Assembly (NCBI GenBank): GCA_947499955.1
Contig: CANMQI010000001.1
Coordinates: forward strand, 248,001 to 312,000
Direction: 5' to 3'
Length of the DNA stretch: 64,000 bases
Source: an uncultured Granulosicoccus sp.
GTDB taxonomy: Bacteria; Pseudomonadota; Gammaproteobacteria; Granulosicoccales; Granulosicoccaceae
A program made the position numbers and the translations under genes. The notes beneath the pieces are model-generated. The model was given only the letters and a program-made list of their open reading frames with translations. It was not told where the DNA came from and did not search any database. Shown here one piece after another: positions 56,784 to 64,000 of this stretch (position 1 is the first letter of the stretch; each line of letters opens with the position of its first letter).

Positions 56784-57728
56784 ATGAGTATCCTCTATTA
56801 CTGCAAGGGCGATGACGGCCAGGTATTGCAGTCGTTTCGACAACATCTGCCAGGTCACCGGATCATCGACTGGAACAGCGAGCGTCCACTGACTGCCCCG
56901 GAACAGATCACGGCAGCCATTGTCTGGATGCCACCCGATGAATTCTTCGAGAATCTCCCTGCCCTCAAACAGGTGTATGCCTTCTCCGCCGGCGTCGATC
57001 AACTGTTACAGCACCCGAGCCTGCCGAAGGATGTAGCGATCATTCGCTTGCTCGATGCCGGCATGGCTCTGCAAATGGCAGAATACGCGCTGTACGGAAC
57101 GCTTCATTTTCAGCGTCAGATGGGCCTGTTGCGCAAGGCACAGGCCCGGCATGAGTGGGTTTGCGAGGTCAAGGCAAACGCGACCGCCGACACCCGTATC
57201 GGCGTGCTCGGTGCAGGCGCTCTGGGTCTGCAGGTCGCCACACGACTGTCGCTCAATGGCTACCCGGTCAGCTGCTGGAGTCGCTCCGCTCGACAATCGC
57301 CGGACGGCAGGATGACCATGCTCCATGGTGACGAGGCCATGCCCGAATTCCTGGCCAACAGCCAGGTACTGGTCTGCCTGCTACCCATGACCGAGGCGAC
57401 CCGAGGCATACTGAACCAACAACTGTTCAGCGGGTTGCCTCGGGGCGCCTTTCTGATAAACCCGGGGCGCGGCGATCACCTCGTCGACGATGACCTGTTG
57501 TCAGCGCTTGCCTCTGGACAGCTGAGCGGCGCATTGCTCGATGTATTCAGCGTGGAGCCGCTGCCCGAGGACCATCCCTTCTGGGACCACCCGGATATCC
57601 TGATTACCCCGCATGTCGCCGCTCAGAGTCTGGAGGAAGAATCCGTCAGACAGATTGTCGATAATATCGAAGCGATCGAACGAGGCAAATTGCCCTCAGG
57701 GCTTGTCGACCGGCAAAGCGGATACTGA
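56784..57728 (+). CDS. Glyoxylate/hydroxypyruvate reductase (GhrA-like)
   Basis: A 314-aa D-isomer-specific 2-hydroxyacid dehydrogenase, the size of E. coli GhrA (312). From ATG 56784 the protein begins MSILYYCKGDDG. The NAD(P)-binding motif is GVLGAGALGLQVATRLSLNG; the catalytic triad is Arg in INPGRGDHLVDDD, Glu in DVFSVEPLPEDHPFW and His in ITPHVAAQS. It reduces glyoxylate and hydroxypyruvate in GhrA. Its 3' end overlaps that of lptE on the other strand by 33 bases. Confidence 0.9.
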   Translation: MSILYYCKGDDGQVLQSFRQHLPGHRIIDWNSERPLTAPEQITAAIVWMPPDEFFENLPALKQVYAFSAGVDQLLQHPSLPKDVAIIRLLDAGMALQMAEYALYGTLHFQRQMGLLRKAQARHEWVCEVKANATADTRIGVLGAGALGLQVATRLSLNGYPVSCWSRSARQSPDGRMTMLHGDEAMPEFLANSQVLVCLLPMTEATRGILNQQLFSGLPRGAFLINPGRGDHLVDDDLLSALASGQLSGALLDVFSVEPLPEDHPFWDHPDILITPHVAAQSLEEESVRQIVDNIEAIERGKLPSGLVDRQSGY

Positions 57729-58262
57729 CGGCGCCAGGCTTGCAATGGTCCTCAGGACGATCTGCCTGACCAGCTCTTCTTCCATTTCTGCTCGCAGAAT
57801 CCGGGCTTCGTTCTCCTTGCCAAGTACATTGGTCTCGTCATAGGTATATTCGCGCGTTACATCTACCCGGTTGAAAGTCTGTCCGGGCTGATAAGCCGGC
57901 GCACGACCGTCAATCGACTCGGCGATCAGCATGTTGACCGCATGGCTCAGTTCGAGCTCACTGACCCGACCGGTACTCTTGACCGAGACGACCCTTTCGG
58001 TCTGCTCCTCATCGGTCAGACGTAGCAGAATATTGGCATCATCCCGATTGGAAGCCAGCTCGAAGGCAGCATCGGTCAAAGCCTCTTCGATGGCAATCGA
58101 GATACTGATATTGCGCGATGCATCGACATAGATGCTGCCCAGATCCGTCAAGCGAGTGACACTTCCCCGCGGGTGGAAACCACAACTGGTCAGCAGCCAG
58201 GGCAGCATCAGCATCAATAGAATCGATACCGAGCTCCGCAGCGGTCGAGGGACAACTGCCAT
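57696..58262 (-). CDS. lptE: LPS-assembly lipoprotein LptE
   Basis: Lipoprotein of 188 aa that plugs the outer-membrane LptD channel. From ATG 58262 (the codon before is GTG) the signal ends in lipobox LLTSC with Cys27. The mature part has GFHPRG, the typical LptE start, and the beta-strand pattern with ELSHAVNMLIAE and VTREYTYDETNVLGKENE. It overlaps the DUF302 gene by one base (TGATG). LptE usually follows leuS directly, but here leuS is about 5 kb to the right with other genes between. Confidence 0.9.
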   Translation of the reverse strand: MAVVPRPLRSSVSILLMLMLPWLLTSCGFHPRGSVTRLTDLGSIYVDASRNISISIAIEEALTDAAFELASNRDDANILLRLTDEEQTERVVSVKSTGRVSELELSHAVNMLIAESIDGRAPAYQPGQTFNRVDVTREYTYDETNVLGKENEARILRAEMEEELVRQIVLRTIASLAPSVSALPVDKP

Positions 58263-58711
58263 CACTCGCTGGTAGCCGCCTTGGCAAAGTTGGCCAGCGC
58301 ACCGCTGACTTTCTGCAGTACTTCGTCACAGCCCTCAATGGCATGTCTTGCCTGCAACCAGGCGGGATCGTTCCAGCCAAGGTGGGTCTGTCCGTCAGCA
58401 TCCTGCCAGGCCAGCATCTTCTGAGGCAGATCGATCGCCATGGTGGGTGCACAGTTCATCAATGGAGTACCCAGTGCCGGGTTGCCGAATATCAGCACTT
58501 CAGTGGGTCGCAGAGACAGATCGACTCTCTCGGCGTTGGCAGCATGATTGACTCGACCGAATATCGTCATGCCCTTGCTCTCCAGAGCAGTGGTCAACTT
58601 GTCGATAGTAGTCGCAACATCGAAAGGACTCTCTACCGTGTTGAGCCCGTCCTGAGCGAAGGCAAACTGGGCCGAAAAGAGGGTTACCAAAGCAAGAATG
58701 GCTGCGCGCAT
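58262..58711 (-). CDS. DUF302 domain protein, exported
   Basis: A 149-aa protein from the ATG at 58711; a longer upstream frame has a non-homologous N-terminus. A signal peptide (MRAAILALVTLFSAQFAFAQ) predicts export. The DUF302 fold is recognised by VESPFDVATTIDKLTTALES and KGMTIFGRVNHAANAE, then VLIFGNPALGTPLMNCAPTM and LPQKMLAWQD. Function of this family is not known to me. It is translationally coupled to lptE and divergent from the phospholipase-D-like gene. Confidence 0.8.
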   Translation of the reverse strand: MRAAILALVTLFSAQFAFAQDGLNTVESPFDVATTIDKLTTALESKGMTIFGRVNHAANAERVDLSLRPTEVLIFGNPALGTPLMNCAPTMAIDLPQKMLAWQDADGQTHLGWNDPAWLQARHAIEGCDEVLQKVSGALANFAKAATSE

Positions 58712-58795
58712 GAACAATATTCCAGTATTTATCCGATCGACCACGGTAGTGTACTCCTCGTCAGCAGTTTTTTGAGGCAGCGCTACACTCACTCC

Positions 58796-59329
58796 ATGCA
58801 CCGACTTCTGCTCAATAAAGACATCTATACCGAGTTCCTGCAAACGGACCTGCCCAGGGCCAGGAAATTCCTGTGGATTGTCACCGCCGATATCAAGGAT
58901 CTGCATGTCGAGCACAACCATCGCTTTCAGCCCCTGCTGGAAGTGCTCAATGACCTGGTGGAATCCGGAGTCGCCGTTCGTCTGATTCATGCCAAGGAGC
59001 CCGGGCCGCGTTTTCGTGAGGATTTCGATCGCTGCGATGCCCTGATCGGCAGCGAACTGTTCGAACGAATCCTGTGCCCTCGAGTGCATACCAAGGCCAT
59101 TGTCATCGATGGCATTCGTGCCTTCGTCGGCTCGGCCAACCTTACCGGAGCGGGAATGGGTGCCAAGCATGCCGACAAGCGCAACTTCGAAGCCGGTTTC
59201 GTATTCGACGACGAAGCGCACCTGAACGAACTCATGCACTGGATAGACGAACTCTATCTGGGCGATTACTGCCATGACTGCAAACGCCGGGAACACTGCC
59301 CGGATCCGATCATCGAGCTGCATCGCTGA
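58796..59329 (+). CDS. Phospholipase-D-like protein with a single HKD motif
   Basis: A 177-aa protein with one HKD motif (H98-T-K100-AIVI-D105, then SANLT). Single-motif family members (for example endonuclease Nuc or BfiI) work as dimers. The C-terminus is unusual: CHDCKRREHCPDP (about residues 160-172) has three cysteines and a histidine, a possible metal site. No signal or membrane segment is seen, so it is probably cytoplasmic. It precedes the RNase II-like gene by 11 bases and may be co-transcribed, which fits a nucleic-acid role but does not show it. Confidence 0.75.
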   Translation: MHRLLLNKDIYTEFLQTDLPRARKFLWIVTADIKDLHVEHNHRFQPLLEVLNDLVESGVAVRLIHAKEPGPRFREDFDRCDALIGSELFERILCPRVHTKAIVIDGIRAFVGSANLTGAGMGAKHADKRNFEAGFVFDDEAHLNELMHWIDELYLGDYCHDCKRREHCPDPIIELHR

Positions 59330-59340
59330 CTGAAGACACC

Positions 59341-60918
59341 ATGACCCAGGACGCCCCACACCCCTCTTCCAGCCCGGTACAGTTCGTTGCTGATGCACTG
59401 CAATCCCTGGAAATAGAAACGGTTCACAGCCAGGCCAGCATGGTGGAAACCCGACAGTGGTTGAACAATCCGGGGCTCGACGACCCCTCGCTGGTGGATC
59501 TGACTCACCTGCCGTTCGTGACCATGGACAATCCGGACTCGCGCGATCTTGACCAGGCGCTGCTGATCGAACGCCACGACGACAAGTATTACCGGGTGCG
59601 CTATGCGCTGGCAGACGCCGCCTACTATGTACCACCGGGCTCTGCACTGTTCGAAGCCGCTCTGGCCCGCGGCACGACTTACTACACCCCGCTTCTGGCA
59701 GTCCCCATGCTGCCCGCCGAGCTCTCAGAGGGCTTGATATCACTTAACCCCCAAGTTGACCGGCGCGCGCTCGTGTTCGACATGATCGTCGACGATCAGG
59801 CGACCGTCACACGCACCTGCATCGAACGGGCAAGAATTCATAGCCAGGCCAAGCTGAGCTACGCCGGGGTACAAACCTGGCTTGACAGCGAATCGGCTCC
59901 GGAGCAACCCTATGATGAATCGTTACTGCTGCTGCGTGAACTGGGGAACCTGCTGATACAGGCCTCTGCCCGACGTGGCGTGGTGCGCTTCGACCGCACG
60001 GAGACACAGATTTCCGTGAAAGGAGAGCCACCCCAGTTCTCGGCCTCCAGGCGCGAGCGCCATGACACCGAGCGCTACAACGAACAGCTGAGCCTCATGT
60101 GCAACATGCAAGGAGCGGAGATAATGCTGGCCTTGTCGGGCGTCAGTGATGCGGTCCAGGCGGTATTCCGCGTCCATGAGGCGCCGCTGCGCAAACGCCT
60201 GGCCGAGCTGCGTGACAAGCTTACGCAATTTGCCGAGCGTCAGTCCGATCCTGCTGCCTGGCACTGGCAGGCTGACGAGTCACTGGCCGATTATGTGGAA
60301 AAACTGCCGGATGCAGCTCCCTACCGCCGGCAGGTGAAGTCCGTTCAACGCCAGATCATGCAGGCCCAGCGAGCGTCCAGTTTCACGCCCGAAGCGGGAG
60401 AACACCATGCTCTCAAAGCGGCAAGCTATGCCCGCTTCTCGTCCCCCATGCGAGAAGTTGTCGGTATCTTCACCCACAAGGAATTGCTCGAAGCCCTCGG
60501 GGGTCATAGCTATGACAAGGACAGTGATACGGACCTTCGTGATGCCGTGATCGAATCAGCCAATCGCTCTCGCCAGGTGCAACGCAAGCTGGAAAAAAGC
60601 ATCGAGTTCGCTGCACTGTCCAGCGTCTTTTCCGACGAACTCGCGATGCAGAATCCGCCCCACCATGTGGGCACGATCATGGGTCTGCGCGGTGATCGTC
60701 TCTACGTGAGCCTCGACGACATGGCAATGGATGTCAAACTGTACCGGGAAGATATCGAGGAGCAATTCGGCACGGACTACGACATGGGCGACATCGCAGC
60801 GACTCCCACGGACCCACAGGGCCCGGTATGGCTACTGGGTGATGCCGTGCAACTGTGCGTCAGAAGCTATGACAAGGAGCGCAAACGCTTTCGTTTCAAA
60901 CTCGAACGGCACGCTTGA
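59341..60918 (+). CDS. RNase II-type exoribonuclease (RNB domain)
   Basis: A 525-aa RNB protein. The catalytic cluster reads TMDNPDSRDLDQAL (about residues 60-73), with Asp at the first three of the four usual positions and Gln at the last (DLDQA instead of DFDDA). I recall a similar DLDQA form in the RNB proteins of other bacteria, so this may be a subfamily property. No N-terminal cold-shock domains as in RNase II/R; a C-terminal S1-like barrel is likely (VGTIMGLRGDRLYVSLDD). It follows the phospholipase-D-like gene by 11 bases. Activity would need testing. Confidence 0.82.
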   Translation: MTQDAPHPSSSPVQFVADALQSLEIETVHSQASMVETRQWLNNPGLDDPSLVDLTHLPFVTMDNPDSRDLDQALLIERHDDKYYRVRYALADAAYYVPPGSALFEAALARGTTYYTPLLAVPMLPAELSEGLISLNPQVDRRALVFDMIVDDQATVTRTCIERARIHSQAKLSYAGVQTWLDSESAPEQPYDESLLLLRELGNLLIQASARRGVVRFDRTETQISVKGEPPQFSASRRERHDTERYNEQLSLMCNMQGAEIMLALSGVSDAVQAVFRVHEAPLRKRLAELRDKLTQFAERQSDPAAWHWQADESLADYVEKLPDAAPYRRQVKSVQRQIMQAQRASSFTPEAGEHHALKAASYARFSSPMREVVGIFTHKELLEALGGHSYDKDSDTDLRDAVIESANRSRQVQRKLEKSIEFAALSSVFSDELAMQNPPHHVGTIMGLRGDRLYVSLDDMAMDVKLYREDIEEQFGTDYDMGDIAATPTDPQGPVWLLGDAVQLCVRSYDKERKRFRFKLERHA

Positions 60919-61006
60919 TAACCGGGAAAGCAGCCCACCGCTGCGATACTTCATTCCATCACCGATCATTCATCCTTGATACTCCGACACCGAGATTCCA
61001 GACAAC

Positions 61007-62452
61007 ATGGCTAAAGTGACTCCGGGCGTAGGCCCAGAATACCCCCAGGTGGTCGTACTCTTCGGCGCGACAGGCGATCTGGCCAAGCGCAAACTGATAC
61101 CGGGCATGTATCATCTGTCCAGTGCCGGTTTCATCCCCGACTGCAAGATCATCGGTGTCTCGCTGGAGGAGCTGAGCGATGAGGAATTCCAGAATGTGTG
61201 CCGTGCATCGCTGGAAGAGTTCTCCAAACGCGCGATTACCGATGAGGACTGGCAGGCCTATCGGGATCGCCTCTCCTATGTGCCCTTGTCGGCCGGTGCA
61301 GCCGCACTGGAAAAGGCCGTTCTGACGGCTGAAGCCGGCATTGGCACCGAATGTCGCAGACTTCATTATCTGTCAGTACCGCCCAAGGCGGCTCTGTCGG
61401 TCATCAATACCCTGGGCGAAGCGAAGCTTATCGAGCGGGCTCGTATCGTCATGGAGAAGCCCTTCGGTGTCGATCTCGACTCGGCCGTGAAACTGAACAG
61501 CGAAGTCCACAAGGTGTTCGATGAACAACAGGTGTTTCGCATCGATCACTTTCTGGGCAAGGAACCTGCGCAGAACATTCTGGCCTTTCGTTTTGCCAAC
61601 GGCCTGTTCGAGCCCATCTGGAACCGTAATTTCATCGATCACATACAGATCGATGTACCGGAAACACTCGGGCTGGAGAACCGTGCCGGTTTCTACGAGA
61701 CCACCGGTGCCTTTCGCGACATGGTGGTCACGCACCTCTTCCAGATTCTGGCCTTCGTGGCAATGGAGCCACCGGTGGCTCTGGAACCTGCGTCCATCAG
61801 TGAAGAGAAGAACAAGGTATTTCGCAGCATGATGCCGATCCTGCCCAGGCATGCCGTGCGGGGTCAGTTCAATGGCTACCGGGACATGGAAGGCGTCAAC
61901 CCCGATTCGGAGACCGAAACCTTCGTTGCCCTGAAGTGCTCGATAGACAACTGGCGATGGGCTGGCGTGCCGTTCTACCTGCGAACCGGCAAACGTCTGG
62001 CAGAGGGACAACGCATCATCTCCATCGCCTTTCAGGAACCGCCAAAGAGCATGTTTCCACGCGATTCAGGCGTCGGCCTGCACGGGCCGGATCACCTGAC
62101 CTTCGATCTGTCGGATTCATCGCGCACCTCGCTGAGCTTCTACGGCAAGCGCCCGGGTCCGGGCATGAAGCTGGACAAGCACAGTCTGCAGTTTGCAATG
62201 GACGAGACCAAACAGGTTGGCGAAGTTCTCGAAGCCTATGAGCGACTCATTCTGGACGCCATGCGCGGCGATCACACGCTGTTCACGACTTCTCGGGGTA
62301 TCGAGCGACTGTGGGAGGTATCGGCACCGCTACTCGAAAACCCGCCCCCGGTTGCCCGTTATTCACAAGGCTCCTGGGGCCCGAATGCCATCCATCAGCT
62401 TATCGGGCCACGCGCCTGGCGACTGCCATTCGAACGCAACTGGCGTGACTGA
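61007..62452 (+). CDS. zwf: Glucose-6-phosphate dehydrogenase
   Basis: First enzyme of the oxidative pentose phosphate and Entner-Doudoroff routes; oxidises glucose-6-phosphate with NAD(P)+. The 481-aa protein has the coenzyme motif [19 protein letters not shown], the active site [13 protein letters not shown] and the C-terminal substrate region [11 protein letters not shown]. No edd, pgl or glk gene is adjacent, unlike many gammaproteobacteria where zwf is clustered with them. Convergent with the second EamA-type gene. Confidence 0.97.
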   Translation: MAKVTPGVGPEYPQVVVLFGATGDLAKRKLIPGMYHLSSAGFIPDCKIIGVSLEELSDEEFQNVCRASLEEFSKRAITDEDWQAYRDRLSYVPLSAGAAALEKAVLTAEAGIGTECRRLHYLSVPPKAALSVINTLGEAKLIERARIVMEKPFGVDLDSAVKLNSEVHKVFDEQQVFRIDHFLGKEPAQNILAFRFANGLFEPIWNRNFIDHIQIDVPETLGLENRAGFYETTGAFRDMVVTHLFQILAFVAMEPPVALEPASISEEKNKVFRSMMPILPRHAVRGQFNGYRDMEGVNPDSETETFVALKCSIDNWRWAGVPFYLRTGKRLAEGQRIISIAFQEPPKSMFPRDSGVGLHGPDHLTFDLSDSSRTSLSFYGKRPGPGMKLDKHSLQFAMDETKQVGEVLEAYERLILDAMRGDHTLFTTSRGIERLWEVSAPLLENPPPVARYSQGSWGPNAIHQLIGPRAWRLPFERNWRD

Positions 62453-62462
62453 TCACAACGAG

Positions 62463-62498
62463 GGCCGAAGCTGGTAGAGACAATTCTGCCAGCCGGCC
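62463..62498. terminator. Hairpin between convergent zwf and EamA genes
   Basis: GGCCG-AA-GCTGG (62463-62474) pairs with CCAGC-CGGCC (62489-62498), a 10-bp stem with a two-base bulge, starting 10 bases after the zwf stop. No clear T-run follows on either strand, so termination strength is uncertain. Confidence 0.5.
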
Positions 62499-62559
62499 AT
62501 CAATCTGCGGAAGACGACTCGCCGGACAGGCAAGCGGCCGGGTATCCACTTACCCGAGT

Positions 62560-63504
62560 TCAGGATTCTGCGTTGACTACGGCAGCTTTCGGTTTGACAG
62601 CCGCTTTTTCGGCCAGTGCAATACCCGCCAGCACCAGCAGCAGACCCGCCAGATGAAACCAGCGAAACTGTTCACTCAGAATCAGCACCGCCAGCAGTGA
62701 ACCGAAGATCGGCACCAGATTCACGAACAGACCGGCGCGGTTGCTGCCAATGAGTTCGACCCCGCGCGCAAAGGCCAGCTGGCTGACCACCGTGGGAAAG
62801 ATGATGACATACAGCAGCACCATCCAGCCGCTGAAGCCTGGCATGCTGAAACCCTTCTGTGATATCTCCCACCCGGCAAACGGCAGGGTCATGACGAAGG
62901 CACTGCTGGCGATAATCCACATGAAACTCATCCAGTGAATATCCGGGCGCCAACGCAGGCCAAAGGAATAGCCTGCGTAGAAAATACAGGCCACCAGCAT
63001 GATGGCGTCACCACGATTGAGCCCCTCCGAAAAGAAGCGAGCCGGCTCCCCCGCCGTGGCGGTCAGCAGTACACCGAACAGGGTCAGCAGCAAACCGACG
63101 ATCTGCAACCACCTGACTCGCTGTGACAGGAAGACAAAATTGGCCAGCATGATCAGCATCGGCAGTGCCGCCTGCTCGATACTCACATTGATGGCCGTGG
63201 TGTAGTTCAACGCCAGATACATCAGCATATTGAACATCGCCATGCCAAACGCTCCCAGTGCAATCAGCACCCACAGGCGTGGACGGATTTTCGGCCAGTC
63301 TCTTTTCAGTGGGCCGTAGGCGAATGGCAGCAGATAGAGGGACGCACACAACCACCGCAGACTGGTGACCGTGAACGGCTGCCAGTCGGCGGTTGCCAGG
63401 CGACCTGCCACCGCATTGCCACCCCACATCAACGGGGCGATGATCAGCAGCAGGTAGGCATTGCCGATCGTGCTGTCAAAGGCACGTTTGAACAAGGCCG
63501 TCAT
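62560..63504 (-). CDS. EamA-family transporter (second copy)
   Basis: A 314-aa inner-membrane protein with ten helices in two EamA halves, from ATG 63504; the longer frame to the right has an unrelated N-terminus. Conserved first-half motif IIAPLMWGGNAVAGRLATAD, and second-half VSQLAFARGVELIGSNRAGL with the final VPIFGSLLAVLILSEQ. It is not closely similar to the one at 53513. Substrate is unknown; it lies directly downstream of leuS on the same strand. Confidence 0.86.
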   Translation of the reverse strand: MTALFKRAFDSTIGNAYLLLIIAPLMWGGNAVAGRLATADWQPFTVTSLRWLCASLYLLPFAYGPLKRDWPKIRPRLWVLIALGAFGMAMFNMLMYLALNYTTAINVSIEQAALPMLIMLANFVFLSQRVRWLQIVGLLLTLFGVLLTATAGEPARFFSEGLNRGDAIMLVACIFYAGYSFGLRWRPDIHWMSFMWIIASSAFVMTLPFAGWEISQKGFSMPGFSGWMVLLYVIIFPTVVSQLAFARGVELIGSNRAGLFVNLVPIFGSLLAVLILSEQFRWFHLAGLLLVLAGIALAEKAAVKPKAAVVNAES

Positions 63505-63610
63505 GATGTTGTTTCCGGCACGGACGAACACAGCCACTGCAAGCGCCGGACGTTCACTGCCCGCCCTCGACCGTAAGCCGGAAACATCACACCCTTGACT
63601 CCTGTCTGAC

Positions 63611-64000
63611 TCAGTTGGCGACAATATTGACCAGACGCCCCGGCACCACGATCACCTTGCGAATGGTCAGACCATCGATGTGACGTTGTACCCCGGCATC
63701 GGCCTTCGCTGCAGCTTCGCAATCATCCTTGCTGGCATCAGCCGACACGGTGATCGAGGAACGACGCTTGCCATTGACCTGTACGACCAGTTCGAGTTCG
63801 TCCCGAGTCAGCGCGGCCTCATCAGTCTCCGGCCAGGCTTCGTTGATCAGTGCCGTGCTGTAGCCCAGATGCTGCCAGAGCTCATGCGTGATGTGTGGCA
63901 CCAGCGGGCTGAGCAGACGCACCAGAGCGCTACAGGCTTCGAAGACCACCGCCTTGCCCGCCTCACTGCGATCATCGAAGCGAGTCACTTCGTTGAACAG
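63611..64000 (-). CDS. leuS: Leucyl-tRNA synthetase, C-terminal part (runs off the window)
   Basis: Only the last ~130 codons are in the window; the gene continues to the right. The C-terminal end PHITHELWQHLGYSTALINE, then ELVVQVNGKRRSSITVSADA and HIDGLTIRKVIVVPGRLVNI is that of LeuRS (anticodon-binding and C-terminal domains). Transcription is toward the left. In most gammaproteobacteria lptE follows leuS; here the next gene is an EamA transporter. Confidence 0.93.
   Translation of the reverse strand: MFNEVTRFDDRSEAGKAVVFEACSALVRLLSPLVPHITHELWQHLGYSTALINEAWPETDEAALTRDELELVVQVNGKRRSSITVSADASKDDCEAAAKADAGVQRHIDGLTIRKVIVVPGRLVNIVAN

Noticed and set aside
58343-58795. N-terminal extension of the phospholipase-D-like frame across the DUF302 gene
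   Set aside because: It would overlap the DUF302 gene antisense; the ATG at 58796 gives the full domain.

Overview
The window reads as chromosomal DNA of a polarly flagellated, probably marine gammaproteobacterium. The support for this is a Pseudomonas/Vibrio-style flagellar gene order, PomA/PomB-type (sodium) stator proteins, a two-domain FlgJ, a DUF2802 gene beside the stator genes, and the enterobacterial-type tRNA-tuf-secE-nusG-rplKAJL-rpoBC string. A member of the Granulosicoccus/Chromatiales neighbourhood is a guess from general character, not a demonstrated assignment.

Region 1 (1-13.4 kb, + strand) holds late flagellar genes: flgH, flgI, flgJ, flgK and flgL, mostly overlapping, then four tandem flagellin genes, fliD, fliS, a fliT-like gene and a small orphan gene. 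Each flagellin gene has its own leader, and the leaders share promoter-like boxes, a 5' hairpin and an AAGACGCCACATC box. The first three flagellins are followed by U-tailed terminators. The fourth has a strong hairpin without a U-tract, which could allow transcription into fliDST.

Region 2 (13.4-33.7 kb, - strand) is one long flagellar block. Read in the direction of transcription it is fliEFGHI, a 260-bp gap, fliJKLMNOPQR, flhB, flhA, flhF, a DUF2802 gene, pomA, pomB and a PilZ-domain gene. A GG-N10-GC sigma-54 promoter candidate lies just upstream of fliE. Three points stand out. FliM starts without the usual N-terminal CheY-binding segment. FlhF has altered G3 and G4 nucleotide motifs and no flhG (fleN) beside it. 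No chemotaxis genes, fliA or fleQ are present in the window.

Region 3 (34.0-48.9 kb) starts with a secreted thioredoxin-fold protein on the + strand. It continues with the core expression operon on the - strand: tRNA-Tyr, tRNA-Gly, tRNA-Thr, tuf, tRNA-Trp, secE, nusG, rplK, rplA, rplJ, rplL, rpoB and rpoC. A consensus sigma-70 promoter precedes tRNA-Tyr. Hairpins in the rplJ leader and between rplL and rpoB are likely control points.

Region 4 (49.0-64 kb) is metabolic and mixed. It holds a general L-amino-acid ABC importer (aapJQMP) with a terminator-like hairpin after the binding-protein gene, two EamA-type exporters, citrate synthase, a flavin-reductase-like gene, a GhrA-like 2-hydroxyacid dehydrogenase, lptE with a DUF302 gene, a phospholipase-D-like protein, an RNase II-type protein, glucose-6-phosphate dehydrogenase, and the 3' end of leuS at the window edge.

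I do not see a CRISPR array, a complete mobile element, a phage or an obvious defence system. The most unusual material is in the flagellar region (flagellin leaders, FliM, FlhF, the split PilZ protein). Two small repeats also deserve a look: a palindrome resembling an IS200/IS605 end at 56648-56667, and a 19-nt element at two stop codons.
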